A DNA stretch of 64,000 bases from Paragorgia papillata. Its lineage: Eukaryota > Cnidaria > Anthozoa > Scleralcyonacea > Coralliidae. The DNA lies in the NCBI GenBank assembly GCA_035771165.1, contig JAWNZC010000420.1, positions 248,001 to 312,000 on the forward strand. The letters run 5' to 3'. The notes beneath the pieces were generated by a model. The model saw nothing but the letters and a program-made list of their open reading frames with translations. It had not been told where the DNA came from and did no database searches. The translations under genes were made by a program, and so were the position numbers. Shown here piece by piece: positions 1 to 12,576 of this stretch; within the stretch, counting starts at the first letter, position 1; each line of letters opens with the position of its first letter.

Positions 1-88
1 TTCCGCTCGCGTGCCAAATGAACCTTTTACCTTTTAGGAAAAACCTGCAATGCATTGTGGTAGTTGGGTATCAATTCACTGAATTACG

Positions 89-179
89 GTCAACTCGGCC
101 CACTTACCAACTCGGCCCAACCAACTCGGCCCAGTAACAAACCGACTCGGCCCACTGTCAAGGCCAACTCGGCCCAGTT
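89..179. repeat. short degenerate tandem repeat (ACTCGGCCCA core)
   Basis: The core ACTCGGCCCA occurs five times in about 90 bases, separated by variable 4-12 base spacers. No coding potential is seen. It is probably a young microsatellite-like expansion. Confidence 0.7.
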
Positions 180-1530
180 TAAAAGACTACTAGAAATACA
201 TCAATGCAATTTTTATTAATTTATTTTTATTGCAAATATGAAGAATGTTGTGCACACATCAAAATAGAGTAAACATTTAAAAGTATAGGCTGCCGAGAAA
301 ACTGTGTTGCTTACAGATCAAATTTATGAGTAGGATCAGGATTAACAGTATTAAACCACTCTCTGAGACATATATAGATACATACATCTTACTGTATTTA
401 TAAAGCAACGCAATATGTTAAGAGCTTTCAATTTACTTTTAACTAAAAAGCAATAATAATTTGCACTATTATACACTAACAATATTCACTGTGCTTACCG
501 TTTGCATACTTGACACGATTTAAATAAGCCTTCCATTCTTACTTTGGGTCGTTTAACTTCTGGATTTCAGAACAAAACCATACTTTCCTTAGTTCCTTGT
601 TTGGGTCATTGATAGCGAATTGTCAGGAACAAACTCCTCTGGGCGTCAAGACGCTTGTCTGGTTTAATAGTCGCCAGCCAATAAATGAGTACGTAATTCA
701 TCGTATAAAAAAGCTTGAAGCAAACCTACTTCGAATAACTTTTTAGAAAGATATAAACTCCTAGTAAACGTATAAAGCAATGAACTGAATGACACATCAG
801 ACATGAGGATAATGCCTTCGCTAAATGACGCTAATTGCTTAGACTCAAAGCTGCCGCGGACCCAGTCACGTGGGAGAAACTATTGTCATGCTTTGTAAAA
901 AAACAACGTCAAAATTATTTTATTGGGAATGCTGCGTGGCGAAAATAAGCAAAACAAACTTAATTTTTAATCTTGAGATATTTAAAACAAGAAAATCTTG
1001 AGTACATTTGAGTAGATTAAGCAAATAATATTAATGCTTGTTCGTTACTCGTGAATTCTCACTACCCAGTGTCGTGCAAAACGGAAGTTATGCTCATGTT
1101 ATGAACCGCGGGCTCACAAATAAACCATCAACATTCCATCAAGCGATTGATCAGACGAGCTGGAAACAAACACATGAAATCCCTAGCCTTTTTCAAAGAT
1201 CTTGTCCAGGAGGACAGATGTTTGACTGCTCTGAAAGTATGGATCCTATACAAGACAAACGTAACCTTTGTTGGTACATCATATTAAATTGAATGTTGGT
1301 GCAACATAATTAAAGAGAAGTGAAAATAAAGATAAAATATTCAACAAAAATATTTCAATGACTTTGATATTTCATATCAAGATCTTTCTATCAAGGTAAT
1401 GCAGTCATTTTATTGATTTCTATTTTTGGTGTTGTAAATGGAGCCTGTTTTGCAATAGATTGTGTTTAGACCTTGGATGGCTTGGAATCAAAATTGTTTT
1501 AAATCCATGAGCTTTAATTGGCACAGTATT
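180..1530. other. intergenic, no gene recognised
   Basis: AT-rich sequence without a convincing coding region. An open stretch at 1038-1292 (+) of 84 codons shows no known motif, no composition bias and no splice context, so I do not call it a gene. Confidence 0.5.
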
Positions 1531-1534
1531 ATGG

Positions 1535-2790
1535 TAGATTGTGGTAGTACAACCAACTTTATTCAGAAAATGCAATTATTTGATGTTTAGTTAACCGGTT
1601 TCTTTAATCTGCTGAAAAAAATATTGTTCGTAGTTGTTTAGATGCTGTACTGGTGATATACAATATTGATCAGTATTGAAATTCCTGTACAACCCAGCTT
1701 TATTCAGGCAATGCAATTATTTGATATTTTAATTTAGCTAGTTATGTTACCCATTCCTGCAGAGGCTGGCCTTAACCGGTCCTTTGCTGAAAAAATATGG
1801 TTGGTACTGGTGCTGTACTGGTATACGATATTGTTGGTGTACTGAATATCAGTATTGAAATATCAGTATTGAAATTCCTGTACGACCCAGCTTCATTTAG
1901 ACAATGCAATTATTTGATGTTTAGTTAACCGGTTTCTTTAATCTGCTGAAAAAATATTGTTCGTAGTTGTTTAGATGCTGTACTGGTGATATACAATATT
2001 GATCAGTATTGAAATTCCTGTACAACCAAGCTTTATTCAGGCAATGCAATTATTTGATATTTTAATTTAGTTAGTTATGTTACCCATTCCTGCAGAGGTT
2101 GGCCTTAACCGGTCCTTTGCTGAAAAAATATGGTTGGTACTGGTGCTGTACTGGTATACGATATTGTTGGTGTACTGGATATCAGTATTGAAATATCAGT
2201 ATTGAAATTCCTGTACGACCCAGCTTCATTTAGACAATGCAATTATTTGATGTTTAGTTAACCGGTTTCTTTAATCTGCTGAAAAAATATTGTTCGTAGT
2301 TGTTTAGATGCTGTACTGGTGATATACAATATTGATCAGTATTGAAATTCCTGTACAACCAAGCTTTATTCAGGCAATGCAATTATTTGATATTTTAATT
2401 TAGTTAGTTATGTTACCCATTCCTGCAGAGGTTTGGCCTTAACCGGTCCTTTGCTGAAAAAATATGGTTGGTACTGGTGCTGTACTGGTATACGATATTG
2501 TTGGTGTACTGGATATCAGTATTGAAATTCTTGTACGACCCAGCTTCATTTAGACAATGCAATTATTTGATGTTTAGTTAGTTAAGTATACCCATTCCTG
2601 CAGGGACTCCTTAAACGGTCTCTTTAATCTGCTGGAAAAATGTGATTGGTAGTGGTTTATACTGTATGCTGTACTGGTATACGATATTGTTGGTGTACTG
2701 GATATCAGTATTGAAATTCTTGTACGACCCAGCTTCATTCAGACAATGCAATTATTTGATGTTTAGTTACTGTACTTATGTCACCCATTC
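1535..2790. repeat. satellite with about 331-bp higher-order unit
   Basis: The phrase beginning GATGTTTAGTTAACCGG recurs near 1583, 1916 and 2247 (spacing 331-333 bp). Further diverged units start near 2567 and 2758. Each unit contains two related half-units of about 165 bp that differ at a few positions (for example CCCAGCTTTATTCAGG against CCCAGCTTCATTTAGA), so it is a dimeric higher-order repeat. Short open frames inside it are by-products. Confidence 0.85.
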
Positions 2791-3019
2791 TTGCAATTTT
2801 GTCCCTTTTTTTCTGCTGAAAAAAAATTGTCTGACCGTTAGCCAGAATAAAATTATGTTATGGCTGTTAGAGGAAATAACTATCATGTGAGATCTTCCTT
2901 ACCACGCTTGAGCATAGGGAGGAAAACCAGATAACTGAACAAATACTTATATGTGATGTGTCCAGTGTATAATTCCATGTAATTTCATCATTTTAGCTAT
3001 TTTTTTGTGTTTAAAGATA

Positions 3020-3365
3020 AATTTCACATGTCATCACATGTGAATCTATTTCACATGTTAAACTTCCACATGTGATCACATGTGAATCATGTGAATCTAT
3101 TTCACATGTTAAACCTCCACATGTGATCACATGTGAATCTATTTCACATGTTAAACTTCCACATGTGATCACATGTGAATCTATTTCACATGTGATCACA
3201 TGTGAATCTATTTCACACGTTAAACTTCCACATGTGATCACATGTGAATCTATTTCACATGTTAAACTTCCACATGTGATCACATGTGATCACATGTGAT
3301 TACATGTGAATCTATTTCACATGTTAAAATTCCACATGTGATCACATGTGATCACACGTGTGAAA
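3020..3365. repeat. palindromic minisatellite (CACATGTGATCACATGTG)
   Basis: A unit of about 44 bp, made of CACATGTGATCACATGTG followed by AATCTATTTCACATGTTAAACTTC, is repeated six to seven times with small deletions. The core is self-complementary, so both strands are open for about 80 codons. That explains the repetitive open frames on both strands; they are not genes. Confidence 0.9.
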
Positions 3366-3369
3366 GCAT

Positions 3370-4205
3370 GTGGAATTTTTGTAAGGGATACTTCCACGAG
3401 AAAGTAAAGACATGATCTATTTGTTCTTACCGTGAACTTTATGTCGAGGAAGAACTTCAAGAAGCTCTGAATCTTGCTAATTTATGTTTATTTTTACCAC
3501 TTTTACCCACAGAGCTGCAGCTGGGCACTTAGACGGCTTACAGGGCAATTTTACTCTGCACCCCCTCCAACAAAAGTTATAGTTTCCCCTCTGAAAAGGA
3601 AGCGTCTATGTAAAACGTCTTTTGGTAAAAGAGTATATTCAAAAACTGAAACAAAGCCAAAAGTATTTGACGTACCTTAACTGTACACTATTTATCTCAA
3701 AGACTTCCAGCGCTGGACTGTGAACTCCTACTGTTTCGAGGCACTTTTGCCAGATACGATACTGCAACTAAATAGACGCGGCTTAAACTCTTATGTAAAT
3801 ACTGCAATCCGATGAACTGGTTTTGACCGGTCGTGCTATCAAGTTTACAAAAGTAACTAGCCTTGACATACCTCCTCAAAAAAGCTGGGCTTGGTGGAAT
3901 GCAGATTAGACTCCTGATCAACCGAACTGTCGGGCATATAAAGGCAGGGTAGCGGCAGAAGTTTCACGTAAAATAAACAAATTAAACTCACTATACAAAA
4001 CATGTGCCCAAACAATGGGAAAATGGATTAATAAACCAATTTTGTCGATGATTTTGTCTGTCCAAATTAATTAAAGACAGCGGTGAAACACAGTCCACAC
4101 GATTACAAAAACGTCATAACGGAGTTGCTAGGATCAGAACAAATAATAATAATAATAATAATATTTAATCAACATAAATACCACCATTGGTATATAAGAT
4201 GCAAA
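3370..4205. other. intergenic, no gene recognised
   Basis: No motif-bearing reading frame is present. A short AAT microsatellite lies at 4141-4163. The open frames here are short and composition-neutral. Confidence 0.45.
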
Positions 4206-4209
4206 ATAC

Positions 4210-4250
4210 AATAGACGAGTTCAAGGTTACGGACGCCATATTGAAAAGGG
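4210..4250 (+). repeat. terminal-repeat-like segment, left member of an inverted set
   Basis: The 17 bases AATAGACGAGTTCAAGG (4210-4226) recur perfectly as a reverse complement at 9617-9633. The 34 bases 4217-4250 recur as a reverse complement at 8413-8446. These look like ends of one transposon family inserted in or next to one another. No clear target duplication is visible. Confidence 0.6.
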
Positions 4251-6810
4251 GGCAAAGAGTCTGGGGCGAGCTCAGTCAAAGGGGGCAAACGCCATATATT
4301 TTCATATGTAAACTTCACGATTCTTGATCAGTGGGTGAATGGTTTACGCTTGTTTTGAACGATTTCGGGTCCGTATCGTTTTGTAATTTTTGTAATACTT
4401 CAAGGAAACATAGAAAAAGCTTTGTATGTTATTTTGGAAGGCTTGGAGGATTCTAAAAGAAATCGCGATGGTTTGTTGAGGAATTGTATGTACACGCGCC
4501 TATTGATACAGAGCGAGGAGCGATTGAACAAGCCAATTTACGAGCAGGTATTCTAAATGTTAGTGATAGATTGCACTTTTAAGGACGTGAACTGAACCTA
4601 GAGAGTCTAGAATAATATTTTCATGACCAAATCAGTGATTTTGGGGCATGCGCAGTTGGTATTTTTGTACCCAGACCCACGAAAAGTCGAAAACCTTCAG
4701 CACGGCCGTTCAATATTCTGCAAAATACATCGACATGTTGTGGCTGATTCTGGAATTTAATAGTAACAAATATCAGTAGAAATGTTGTAAGAATATAATC
4801 GTGGCTGGTTTGTGATGCGATAAAGTATTACTTGGCAGAAATTTCTGGATAAGAGACTGATAAATGGAAAATAATGCACCAGGCGTGATAGTGATCGATG
4901 ACCAGTTCATGACCTTCTGATGAAACCCAGTTTGAATTCTTGTTTATTCAAACTTATGAACACGAAAATATCGTATTATTGTTCTGAATATTATTCGAAT
5001 ATTCGTAGACAGCTACAAGGTAAATTACAACGAAATCTGGAATTTTAAAAACTTATTTCATGTATATAGTACTGCATGTATGTCTTTCAAATAAAACGTG
5101 ACTTTAGTAGCTTGGTGGTATATTTGTCATTTGTTGATTTGCAACATTTAATTTGTTACATGTTTTATAATCCACTTGTTTGTGTGTAATCGAAATAATC
5201 GACACTGTAGCTTTCTGAGGTTTAATCATTTATGAATTCATATTACATCTGTTTATACTGATCTATGTGATTGAATATTCAAACACCAGTAGCTGAACCT
5301 CACTATGAACCAGCCATATTTGTACGGCCTGTTTATCTTGCCCATTTGAGTATGGCGAAAAAATTCTATGCATAAAAAAATAACAAAGTGAGAGGTTCTT
5401 CTTTTACTTATTTTTTTAAACATTAACTTTAAAGTACTTAACACCAAAGATGTGAGGGGCAGGTGGCACACATGCTCACATTTAGCTAATATATGATTTA
5501 TAATGATATTGGATTTTGGTTTCATTTGTCACAGCTGTCTAGTTCAGTTGTAAAATTTACTAAAGTTTGTGGAGCCCTTCATCAAAGTAAAACCAAGGGC
5601 ACCACACCTTTTTAACTTTATACCTAAAACACTGCTTAATTATATCAACTTTACTCTTAAAAACATTACAATAATGTAATAAAGCAGCTTCTGGTACAAA
5701 AAATACCCTTTAGACTTGGCATCTTGTGCAGTCTGGTAACTGATAAGGGTGTAACAATAGAGGGACTGGGGGGGGGGGGGGATACAGGCTGCCCACTTAA
5801 TATTTTTCCTAAGCTCCATTGGTAACTCTGAAAATGGGCTAAAATGTTACTAGAGCCTGGTTTCCATTTGGTCACTGGTGGTCATTGACAGAGTTGCTGC
5901 TGGGATAGGATTTATTCTATCCCAGCAACTGCAATCGACCGCTTGTGACCCACCAATGTCCAAATGTCAGTCTGGATTAAAATTTCCAAGGGAAAGCACA
6001 ATGCACCCCACTTTACTATTAATTTTGATGAATTAGGCTAACCCGAAGTATCTTCTGCCAGCACTAGGTAGATAATGCTGGCATGCGTGTAGTCCCCATT
6101 TATAACAAAGGTGTCCACAGTTAGTAAGGCTCTCATTTGTACTGTATACTCTACTGATAAATTTACTTTTGGATAAAGTGCCAACTCTTCAAAGATAAGA
6201 TGAGTAAAGTCATAGTCAGCAATAAATTATGAGTTTTAAGAAATCATTTTATTAACCTTTTCACCACCAGGTTAAGCTATTTAGAATTTTATTCTGGTTA
6301 ACATGCCAGATGATTTTATTTTACTGCAGAGGGAATGCATTAGCTGGTTGGGGTGGCCTTGCAAGCTCACATTGAATGGGTCTGTGAACTCACTGTTGCT
6401 TAGGTTTGCTGAGAATCCCTGTTAATCAGCTAATTAAGTTAACTGGTGCAGGCAGGAATGGGTTATGGTCCAAATCAAAATGTCAAACACAGTAAATGTA
6501 ATATTAATTTTATTGTGTGAACAGCCAGAGTTAGTAGTGGAAAATTGTTCTCTCGAGGACGTGGGAATTCTTAACTTCTGGCTTTTAAATACATCCCGAA
6601 TGCAGCTGTTCAGTACATAAGAAATAATACAGAGATTGTTGTTTGCAAAAGTAAAACTACAGTTGGTGACTGTACTATGAAAAGACCTTTGGCTGAACTG
6701 ATTTTCAAAGTAATTTTCTTTAATTTAGAAAGCAGACTTTGGATATACAGTGTGTACTAAAATATTGACTGTAACCATCAATCACTGTCTGTTTATGATC
6801 AGGGATGCCA
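4251..6810. other. non-coding stretch between inverted ends
   Basis: No transposase or other family is recognisable. A G-run lies at 5767-5780 and AT-rich filler makes up the rest. It may be the interior of a non-autonomous element bounded by the repeats at 4210 and 8446 or 9633. Confidence 0.4.
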
Positions 6811-6819
6811 GGAGGGGCA

Positions 6820-7020
6820 CAGGGGTGTAGGAACTGGAGGGAAAATGGGGCATGTGCCCCCCCCCCAAACTTTGTCATGAAGTGCCCTTTTTGCAACAGG
6901 AAAGTGCCCTTTTTATGTTAAAACATGTGCCTCAAGTGTCCTTTTGAAGTCCTACCCCCTGAACAAAGTGCCCTTTTGAAGCTGTGCCCCTCCAAGATCA
7001 ACTTGCTTCCTACGCCACTG
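6820..7020. mobile_element. hAT-type MITE with perfect 8-bp target duplication
   Basis: A 201-bp element with imperfect terminal inverted repeats (CAGGGGTGTAGGAACT at the left, CTTCCTACGCCACTG at the right). It is flanked on both sides by GAGGGGCA (6812-6819 and 7021-7028). The 8-bp duplication and CAG...CTG ends are hAT hallmarks. The interior repeats AAGTGCCCTTTT several times and encodes nothing. Confidence 0.85.
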
Positions 7021-7028
7021 GAGGGGCA

Positions 7029-8400
7029 GCTTCCACTCATTGCCTTTCAGTGCTAGGAGGGGCAGGGGGGGTTATCACTTAATATGGATATCACTTAAAA
7101 TAAGATATTAAAAAGGAAACTATATGAGGTCACTACATAGAGTAGGTATCTCCTTGTATTTAAATTATAATTAAATAGAAAAATAAGTTCACCATTTATT
7201 ATTTTATTATCATATATTTTATTTATTAACATTTGTACCTAACTGATACTGGAGAAACAACAATAGGACTCAAAGTCCCTTACAAGGTTGTTCTCCTAAG
7301 ATTGAATTGTTGATTTTATGGAGAGGGGGGGGGGGGGGACCAGAGAACCTGGAAAAACCCTTGAAGCACAGGAGAGATCAACTACAATAACTCTACTCCC
7401 ACGAGTTCCAAGCTCAAGCCTGTGACAAGGTGTCCAAAGTGGTCACCCATCCAAGTACTAATGCCATCCAATCAAGCTTAACTTTGGATCACAGTGGTCA
7501 GGCAACTCTTCACCACCCATGCTTCCCATATGGTCACATAGGTATAGTACCAGTTTAAAACTGGTGTAAAATGTATAAATCAGCAACTAATGCTTACCCC
7601 ATATGGATATAATACTTCAAACCAATGTACAGTATATTACTTGTAGATACAAATTTAAAAAAACAATGCCTTGTAGTACATTGTACAGCTATAAGAATAT
7701 TATGTCACATATAACATATATAAAAAGTAATAAACACAGTGTCAACAGCCATAAGACAATATATTTTTTTGTTAAAAATATGAGGAGATACTACATACAT
7801 GTTGATATAAACTTGATCAGTCATTCAGCTATTATGAATATTTGAGGTGATTGAAAGATGTAGACAATTATTTATTATTCAAATAGCCATCATTTATACG
7901 TTCCAATGATACTTCTTGAAGTCAAATCCAGTGTTCATATGACGATATATACCATAAATATTTAATTATTTTATATACAAGTACGGAAAACTATGAAATC
8001 TGAAAAGTGAACTCGTCACGAAGCACGGCCACGATATATGGGCCACGATGAATCTGTTATCTGTCATACTTTAAACTCGAACCAGAGTTCCAAAAATACC
8101 ACAAAGGCAAGTAAGTATTTCTTGTCTCCTTGAAATGACTTTTGCAAAGGAATAACTCTCAATTTCTCAGTTTAAGTCCCAATAAACATGTTATTTCGCT
8201 TCACTCCTTCTCGAAAACAACCCATATTACATGAAGACCGCGATGGGAGAATGGGTGTGAAATTATCTGCGCAACGCAGTAGGCGTCAACGCGTTAAGCC
8301 AATCAGAGTCGATTTTCAAATGGATTGTCCCAGAGCCATTCGTTTGCCGCGTGCGTATGGGTCTGGGTACGAGATTGCCTTTGACCGCGCTCGCGGTCGC
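7029..8400. other. intergenic, no gene recognised
   Basis: AT-rich sequence with a G-run at 7324-7339. The open frames at 7603-7845 and 8188-8436 carry no known motif and are not called. Confidence 0.4.
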
Positions 8401-8412
8401 GCTCGCGGCTTG

Positions 8413-8446
8413 CCCTTTTCAATATGGCGTCCGTAACCTTGAACTC
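8413..8446 (-). repeat. inverted copy of the 4217-4250 terminal repeat
   Basis: The reverse complement of 4217-4250 is matched over 34 bases, ending in CTTGAACTC. It directly abuts the foldback element that follows. Confidence 0.75.
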
Positions 8447-8489
8447 AATCTCGTTCCCAGAGCCTTCTCACGCGGGCCGCGCAAACGTA

Positions 8490-9633
8490 GGCTCTGGGAT
8501 AATCCGTTTCAAATCGACATTCCATTGGTTGGATAATCGACAGTGGTTTATATCAAGGAACATTTGAAAATCTGTATTCCTTTGTTCTTTCGAAAGCCTT
8601 GAGGTGTTTTAAATTTTATCTGGCGACTGAAAGTTGTCAAGAACCAAACCTCTGGAATTAAACAGCAGTTGAACAGCAAGTATTCGGTGGCTTATGAATG
8701 GATTCGAAAGGGAAAGCGGTGAGTACTGAAGTGGCGTTTTGCCCGCGGTGCGGTATCTTGTCAGTTGTGGAACAAGATGGCTAGTAATTTCAGAACTACA
8801 TATCGTTGAAGTATATTGTGTACATATGTTGTTAGATGTTGAATGAGCTTTCATTTGATGTATAGCTCAAGATTCTGCGTTTTATTAAACTTGTTAAAAT
8901 GTCCAAAATGTGCGAACCGCTGTTTGAAATAATATTACAAATAAACAGGAAATTGACTTCTCACAAGTGTTACAGAATTTTAGATTTCTTTTGAAATATA
9001 CTTAACGCACAACATTGAGATATATATCGTACAGAAGCTATTGGAAAATTATATTCGTGGTGGAAATTTTAAGCTTCTACATGTAGTTAAACGGGAAATA
9101 TTTTAAAAATCGATAAACGTCTGTCGTTTTTGGTTCAACTGCGTCGGTTTCCTGTTTATTTGTAATATAATATTATTACGAACAGTGGTTTCGCACATTT
9201 TGGACAGTATAACAAGTTTCATAAAACGCAGAATCTTGAACTATATACATCAAATGAAAGCTCATTCAACATCTAACAAACATACGCACACAATATAGTT
9301 TCAACGTAGTTCTTAAATTACTAGTCATCTTGTTCCACTGACAATATGCCGTATTGCCGCCGTGCCACCTTGGCTACGACAAGTTTGTTACTCACCGCTT
9401 TCTCTCTTGGAACCATTCAAAAGCCGTCGATTACTTGCTGTTTAAAATGCTGTTTAGTTCTTGACAAGTTTATCCGCCAGATAAAATTTAAAAACCCCTC
9501 GAAAAATACTAGTTCCATAAGTTCCTTCGATCACAGAACAATAACTGGCGGCGCATGCTCTTTTCAATCGGCAACCTGTTTTTCGGTTTTCCGGCGACGG
9601 ATTATCCCAGAGATTGCCTTGAACTCGTCTATT
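8490..9633. mobile_element. foldback element: roughly 500-bp imperfect inverted arms
   Basis: The left arm (about 8490-8985) is matched in reverse complement by the right arm (about 9130-9625). Matching landmarks include TAAATTTTATCTGGCG at 8610 against 9490, GAAAGCTCATTCAACATC around 8840 against 9255, and CCTGTTTATTTGTAAT around 8940 against 9150. The spacer is about 150 bp. No intact open frame belongs to it. It could be a foldback-type or non-autonomous DNA transposon; the arms have diverged, so it is not recent. Confidence 0.75.
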
Positions 9634-10290
9634 ATGCATAACTCATAAGACATTTAACTAAGGCGATGGAAACTACGTTATAGTAAAAGATGATATGAAC
9701 AACGATGTTCATTTCAAGGAGGCGTGATATTAATTACTACTCAAAGGCAAGTTTGAAATTAAGCCCCATTTTACATTTACACCACTAAATAAAATTTTGT
9801 ATGGCAAATTATTTCCTTCAGCCCGGGCTAAAAACAATATATTTATTTTTTTACAACCGGAATTTAATAATGAAATTGGTATGTTCAACTTCATTAATTA
9901 AATCAGTTTTATTAGTCATCTTATCCATAAATTATATAATTAACTTGAAGATTATCATTTGTTTTTATATCTGTTTGTTTTTATATTGGCTGTATATAAT
10001 CAGGAGTGCTTATTTTAATCAGGGGGTGGGTGGGTGGGTAGGGGTGTTTTAAAAAAGCATGTAAAAGGAGGCGAGGGGTTATTGCGTTTATGTATTTCTA
10101 GTAAGGTTTTAAATCCTTAATTTACCGACCGATTTATACCGACCGATTTGGTTATAACCGACCAATATCAATTTCCCGAACATTTTCCCGAAAAGTGTGT
10201 CACCCCCTCACACACCCCGTTCGGTACGCCGCTGATCCTAGAGTACATTTACGGAAATGGCAGCGCTGCATGGTAACTGCATTTTGGCTT
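9634..10290. other. intergenic, no gene recognised
   Basis: AT-rich, with a TGGG run near 10022-10044 and a CCGACCGATTT repeat near 10126-10165. No coding support is seen. Confidence 0.4.
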
Positions 10291-10317
10291 TTTCTTGACT
10301 GCAAATCCACTGCAGAT

Positions 10318-10552
10318 GCGCTGCAGATCTTGCACAGTATGTGCTGCACTTTTTGTCGATATTGAATGCAACTGCAGCGCATTGATATAGATCTACACAA
10401 CAATAAAGCGCTGCATATGCGCTGCATTTTGACTTCAGATCCGCTGCACAGTATGCGCTGCACTTTTTGTCGATATTGCATACAACTGCAGCGCATTGAT
10501 ATAGATCTACACAAAAATAAAGCGCTGCCTATGCGCTGCATTTTGACTTCAG
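10318..10552. repeat. tandem duplication of about 120 bp rich in GCGCTGCA
   Basis: A unit running from the GCTGCACTTTTTGTCGATATT phrase through AGCGCATTGATATAGATCTACAC to GCGCTGCATTTTGACTTCAG occurs twice with few differences (about 10345-10440 and 10457-10552). GCTGCA and TGCAGC are scattered throughout. It opens reading frames on both strands that I do not take as genes. Confidence 0.8.
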
Positions 10553-10799
10553 TAATCAGTACTGCATTTGCGCTGTATTTTGACTTACATTTATAGCCTT
10601 TAGCACCTCTGTTGTATGTCAGTCGGCTTCAGTAGCTGTCAACTTTTATGCATCTACTCAACAGAACAGAACAAATAATGAACAAATTGTTGGATTTGAA
10701 AGAAGCAAGAATAAAGCAAAGTTCTATAGAAAAACTAATTGGCCTCGACTGGGATTTGAAATGCATGCCCGGCACAATTGCCTTTGGTTTACTAGCCGC

Positions 10800-10860
10800 T
10801 TAAACGGTAGTTCAGAGCATCGGATTTAGGAAGCCAGCTGTGGGATTCGAGTCTCGGTCG
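10800..10860 (+). repeat. possible tRNA-derived SINE head
   Basis: TAGTTCAGAGCATCGG (about 10808-10823) resembles an RNA polymerase III A box, and GGGATTCGAGTC (10842-10853) resembles a B box. The spacing is about that of a tRNA. The cloverleaf is imperfect, so a tRNA-derived SINE or tRNA relic is more likely than a working tRNA. Confidence 0.4.
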
Positions 10861-11149
10861 TTGTCAGCAAGTAGAGTTTTCTTTACTTGCCCAGTAGTTA
10901 CTTTATACTGTTGCGTTAATATCATGTCTTGACCTTTTAATACTAATTTTCGTTTACCCCCTCTCTTGTTAGTTTATCTTCCCCAAATACACTCGGAATG
11001 TCTTCGTAAACAACACGGACACAACAGAACAGTAAAATTATCCCCTAGGATCCCACCATCTATCCCATTACCAACTTGCTCAAATCTAATTCTGACCAAC
11101 CAACAATAAAACTAAAATCCCTACTTGAAATGTATCAATAATAATAACT

Positions 11150-12208
11150 ATGACGTCTACTACCTTAATTGATCATTTCATCACAAATAAACCAGAAAGA
11201 ATATGCAAGTCTGGTGTTATCCACACTGGAATCAGTGATCACAGCCTGATTTATGCCATCAGAAAAATTAATATAACTACTCATAAAAATGTAGAAAATA
11301 TTTCTGAATTCAGAAATATGAAAAATTTCAATGAACAAAAATTTCTTAATGACTTATCACAGCAATCGTGGGAGAATATTTATTTCTTTGCCGACAATTC
11401 AAATAGTATGTGGGACATTTGGAAAGAATTGTTTCTTCAAGTTCTTAATAAACATGCTCCACTTCAAAAGAAAAAAATTAAATCAAAATCAACTCCATGG
11501 ATTACTAGTAATATTAAAGAAATGATTGATACAAGAGATAAATTAAAAAGAAAAGCCATCATTACTAAACTAGAAACTGACTGGGAAAACTATAAAAGAA
11601 TAAGGAATGATACAAACATGCAATTAAGACAAGCTAAAAAAAATTATTATTCTAATAAAATTACAAGTGAAAGACAGAATCCAAAAAGTGCATGGAAAAC
11701 AATTAACAGTTTACTTGGCAAACAAAGTAAACACTCCAAGGTGAATGAGTTAATTATAAATGACAAAAATCTGACAAGTACCAGTGAGATTGCAGAAGGC
11801 TTTAATAATTTTTTTTCTGAAATTGGACCAAATCTAGCTCAAGAAATTAGAACTTGTAATTCTAATTTCCAACAGTATGTACAGAAAAGTAAATCTGAGT
11901 TTGCTGTATTTGAAGCAGTCACTGTCAATAACATCTATCATCTCCTCTGTCAGCTGCCCAGCGCAAAAGCTACTGGCGTAGACAACATTTCAAGTAAGAT
12001 AATTAAAATTGCTGCGCCAATAATTTCAAGTCCCCTTACATTTATATTCAACCAATCCATTACTCTATGCATGTTTCCAAATGATTGGAAAATAGCAAGA
12101 GTAACACCAGTTTTTAAAAATGGCAAGCGGAACTTACCAGGCAATTACCGATCTACAATCTTGGAAAAAAATACCGGTAGACTTTTTGAAAACTATATCC
12201 AAATTTAA
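11150..12208 (+). pseudogene. truncated LINE (non-LTR retrotransposon) ORF2 fragment
   Basis: An open frame of 352 codons that starts inside the apurinic endonuclease domain (the GISDHSLIYAI motif near residue 28 is the family's SDH box). It continues through the linker into the start of the reverse transcriptase (residues about 270-340, including ATGVDNIS and the GNYR segment), then stops before the catalytic YADD-type region. Both ends of the ORF2 protein are missing, so it is a dead fragment. The layout fits the CR1/L2/Rex-like group; the exact clade is not determinable here. Confidence 0.85.
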
Positions 12209-12274
12209 GAATACGTTATAAAAAATATGCGTGTTCCTCCAAACTCATCCGCTTATTGCCCTAAAATTGCCTCC

Positions 12275-12372
12275 CCCTCCCCCCCTACACAATGTTGGTT
12301 AAGGTAAAGTCGATTTGCAAGTCATATCGTCTAAATACCAACATTGTGTAGGGGGGGGGGGGGGAGGGGGAA
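12275..12372. repeat. C-rich/G-rich flanked hairpin with AATGTTG stem
   Basis: CCCCCTACACAATGTTGGT (about 12281-12299) pairs with ACCAACATTGTGTAGGGGG (about 12337-12355) around a 37-base loop. It sits between a C-run and a G-run. The architecture resembles the hairpin inside the Rep-encoding repeats at 48.5 kb. Confidence 0.7.
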
Positions 12373-12549
12373 ATAGTATAAAAATTCAAAAGTCTACGAT
12401 TTTTTTTCCATGATTGTCTGAAAAATGAGGACACGTAACCATTTTCTGAGATTAATTGAACGTGAATTTTCAATATACAATTTGAGAAATATATAGGACC
12501 GTGTATCAGGAATATAGTTCAGGGCTTGATTTTATTTTTTTGATGACTG

Positions 12550-12576
12550 TGGTGGGGGGGGGGGGGGGGGGGGGGT
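12550..12576. repeat. poly-G tract
   Basis: An almost uninterrupted G-run of about 24 bases, likely to be of uncertain length in any assembly. Confidence 0.9.

Noticed and set aside
3011..3299. Mirror-image repetitive open frames on both strands
   Set aside because: They come from the self-complementary minisatellite and have no independent coding evidence.
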